Source of the DNA: Agarilytica sp033852165
GTDB taxonomy: Bacteria; Pseudomonadota; Gammaproteobacteria; Pseudomonadales; Cellvibrionaceae
Length of the DNA: 64,000 nt
Direction of reading: 5' to 3'
Assembly: GCA_033852165.1 (NCBI GenBank)
Contig: JAWSUZ010000006.1
Span: 124,001-188,000 of the forward strand
The notes below the pieces were generated by a model. The model made no database searches, was not told the origin of the DNA, and saw only the letters and a list, made by a program, of their open reading frames with translations. Every line of letters begins with the position of its first letter. The first letter of the stretch is position 1. This document shows positions 63,198 through 64,000 of the stretch, piece by piece. Both the position numbers and the translations under genes were made by a program.

Positions 63198-64000
63198 ATG
63201 TTTCGATTACCACTAAGGTCTATTTTACTCGGCTGTCTGAGCGCGAATACCGCCATGGCCCAACACACTTTAGTAGACACTGAGGCAGGTGATAATCCCA
63301 TTGAAGAAGTGATCGTGACCGACAGTGAACACGATAATTTTTCGGAGCCGACCAAACTGACCGAAAAGCTGCTGAAAGTCCCCGGCGCTTTCGGTGATCC
63401 TATGCAGGCAATATTTTCTTTACCTGTCATCGTACAATCCGATGAGGAAGGAGGAGAACCCGCGGTAAGAAGCAGTGGACCGAAAGATAATGCTTTTTTA
63501 GTGGATTATTTACCTGCCGGACCGATTTTTCATAGCCTGCTCGGTAACAGCATTTTTAATGAAGACCTGCTACACGATTTTGGCCTCCACGCCGCCGGTT
63601 TTGGCTCACAATACGGCAAGGCGACCGGCGCAATTTTTGATATCACATTGCGCCAGCCGCGTATTCAACCCTTGTCCGTAACCTTGGACGCGAGTTTATT
63701 GCAAATCGGCTTATTAACTGAAGGCGCCATCACCGAAAACCAGGCTTTTTATCTCTCGTACAGAGAAAGCCTGATCCATCTGTTTTTGGATGAGGAGAAG
63801 GATGAAGAAGGCCTAACCGTAACCAGTAAACCGGGCGCCAAGGATTATCAAGCCAAGTATTTTTGGCAGCCTGATGAACAAAACATCCTGTCATTCTTGT
63901 TGCTAGGCTCAGAAGACAAAGCCAAGCAAGAAGTGAGTGAAGGCTCGGAAGAAGCTCTGTTGGACCCCGGCGGTGTTGGTAAACAATCGCTCGATACACG
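63198..64000 (+). CDS. TonB-dependent receptor, 5' part
   Basis: An open frame from ATG at 63198 runs without a stop to the window edge (267 codons), preceded by an AAGAAGG ribosome-binding site 6 bases away. A signal peptide ends near NTAMAQ. NPIEEVIVTD is a TonB-box-like stretch. The plug region follows: a proline-rich start, EGGEPAVRSSGPKDNAFLVD, a loop with LPAGPIFHS, and GFGSQYGKATGAIFDITLR leading into the barrel. Such receptors import siderophores, vitamins or glycans, and no substrate can be read here. The barrel is outside the window. Confidence 0.85.
   Translation, partial: MFRLPLRSILLGCLSANTAMAQHTLVDTEAGDNPIEEVIVTDSEHDNFSEPTKLTEKLLKVPGAFGDPMQAIFSLPVIVQSDEEGGEPAVRSSGPKDNAFLVDYLPAGPIFHSLLGNSIFNEDLLHDFGLHAAGFGSQYGKATGAIFDITLRQPRIQPLSVTLDASLLQIGLLTEGAITENQAFYLSYRESLIHLFLDEEKDEEGLTVTSKPGAKDYQAKYFWQPDEQNILSFLLLGSEDKAKQEVSEGSEEALLDPGGVGKQSLDT

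Noticed and set aside
1..64000. CRISPR array, prophage or transposon
   Set aside because: No regularly spaced direct repeats, integrase, transposase or phage structural gene was found when reading through.

Overview
The window looks like a core chromosomal segment of a free-living, probably marine gammaproteobacterium. The best guess is a Cellvibrionales-type organism (Saccharophagus/Teredinibacter/Simiduia-like), judged from gene content and order, moderate base composition and the style of the intergenic repeats. That placement is inference from memory of gene order, not from a search. arsC-wrbA-DUF2069 followed by hda-DUF2066 and purM-purN resembles the order in Pseudomonas, here with sppA inserted.

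Layout. 1-7 kb: arsenate reductase-like end, WrbA, DUF2069, SppA, then Hda/DUF2066 facing purMN. 7-20 kb: a large lipoprotein, a TraF-like outer-membrane protein, a pentapeptide-repeat protein fused to a class III nucleotide cyclase domain, a degenerate HD-GYP-like protein, a long-form GAPDH, a peroxiredoxin-glutaredoxin hybrid, a DUF1461 membrane protein and a fused PP2C phosphatase/Ser-Thr kinase. 20-23.8 kb: small accessory genes, including a DUF3127 OB-fold protein with an SSB-like acidic tail, a GFA protein and an 88-residue gene followed by an attC-like structure. 23.8-31.1 kb: nirBD (with a candidate sigma-54 promoter) divergent from a molybdenum-cofactor operon moaA-moaB-moeA-DUF1244-MOSC. 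31.1-31.8 kb: a non-coding repeat nest. 31.8-34.9 kb: a YdiJ-type FAD/Fe-S dehydrogenase. 34.9-40.9 kb: surface polysaccharide genes (Wzi-like protein, a two-module glycosyltransferase, a GT2, a YrbL-like protein).

41-60 kb is a nearly unbroken minus-strand block of central metabolism and repair: pntB-pntAb-pntAa, class I aldolase, fructose-1,6-bisphosphatase, PEP carboxykinase, malate synthase G with a LysR regulator, then aceK at the end of an AddB-like/AddA-like operon. Together with GAPDH and transhydrogenase these would support growth on acetate or organic acids through the glyoxylate shunt and gluconeogenesis.

60-64 kb: a tRNA-Arg(ACG) whose 3' end is mirrored in a perfect 35-bp inverted repeat, an EF-P-like protein (EfpL/YeiP), a GNAT acetyltransferase, an orphan SdhC-like gene behind a perfect palindrome and four 10-bp-phased repeats, a second GFA protein, and the start of a TonB-dependent receptor that runs off the end.

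No CRISPR array, transposase, integrase, rRNA or recognisable prophage was seen. The most unusual signals are the mirrored tRNA 3' end, the orphan sdhC with its upstream DNA, the attC-like site, the variant cyclase and HD-GYP neighbours, and the repeat nest at 31 kb.
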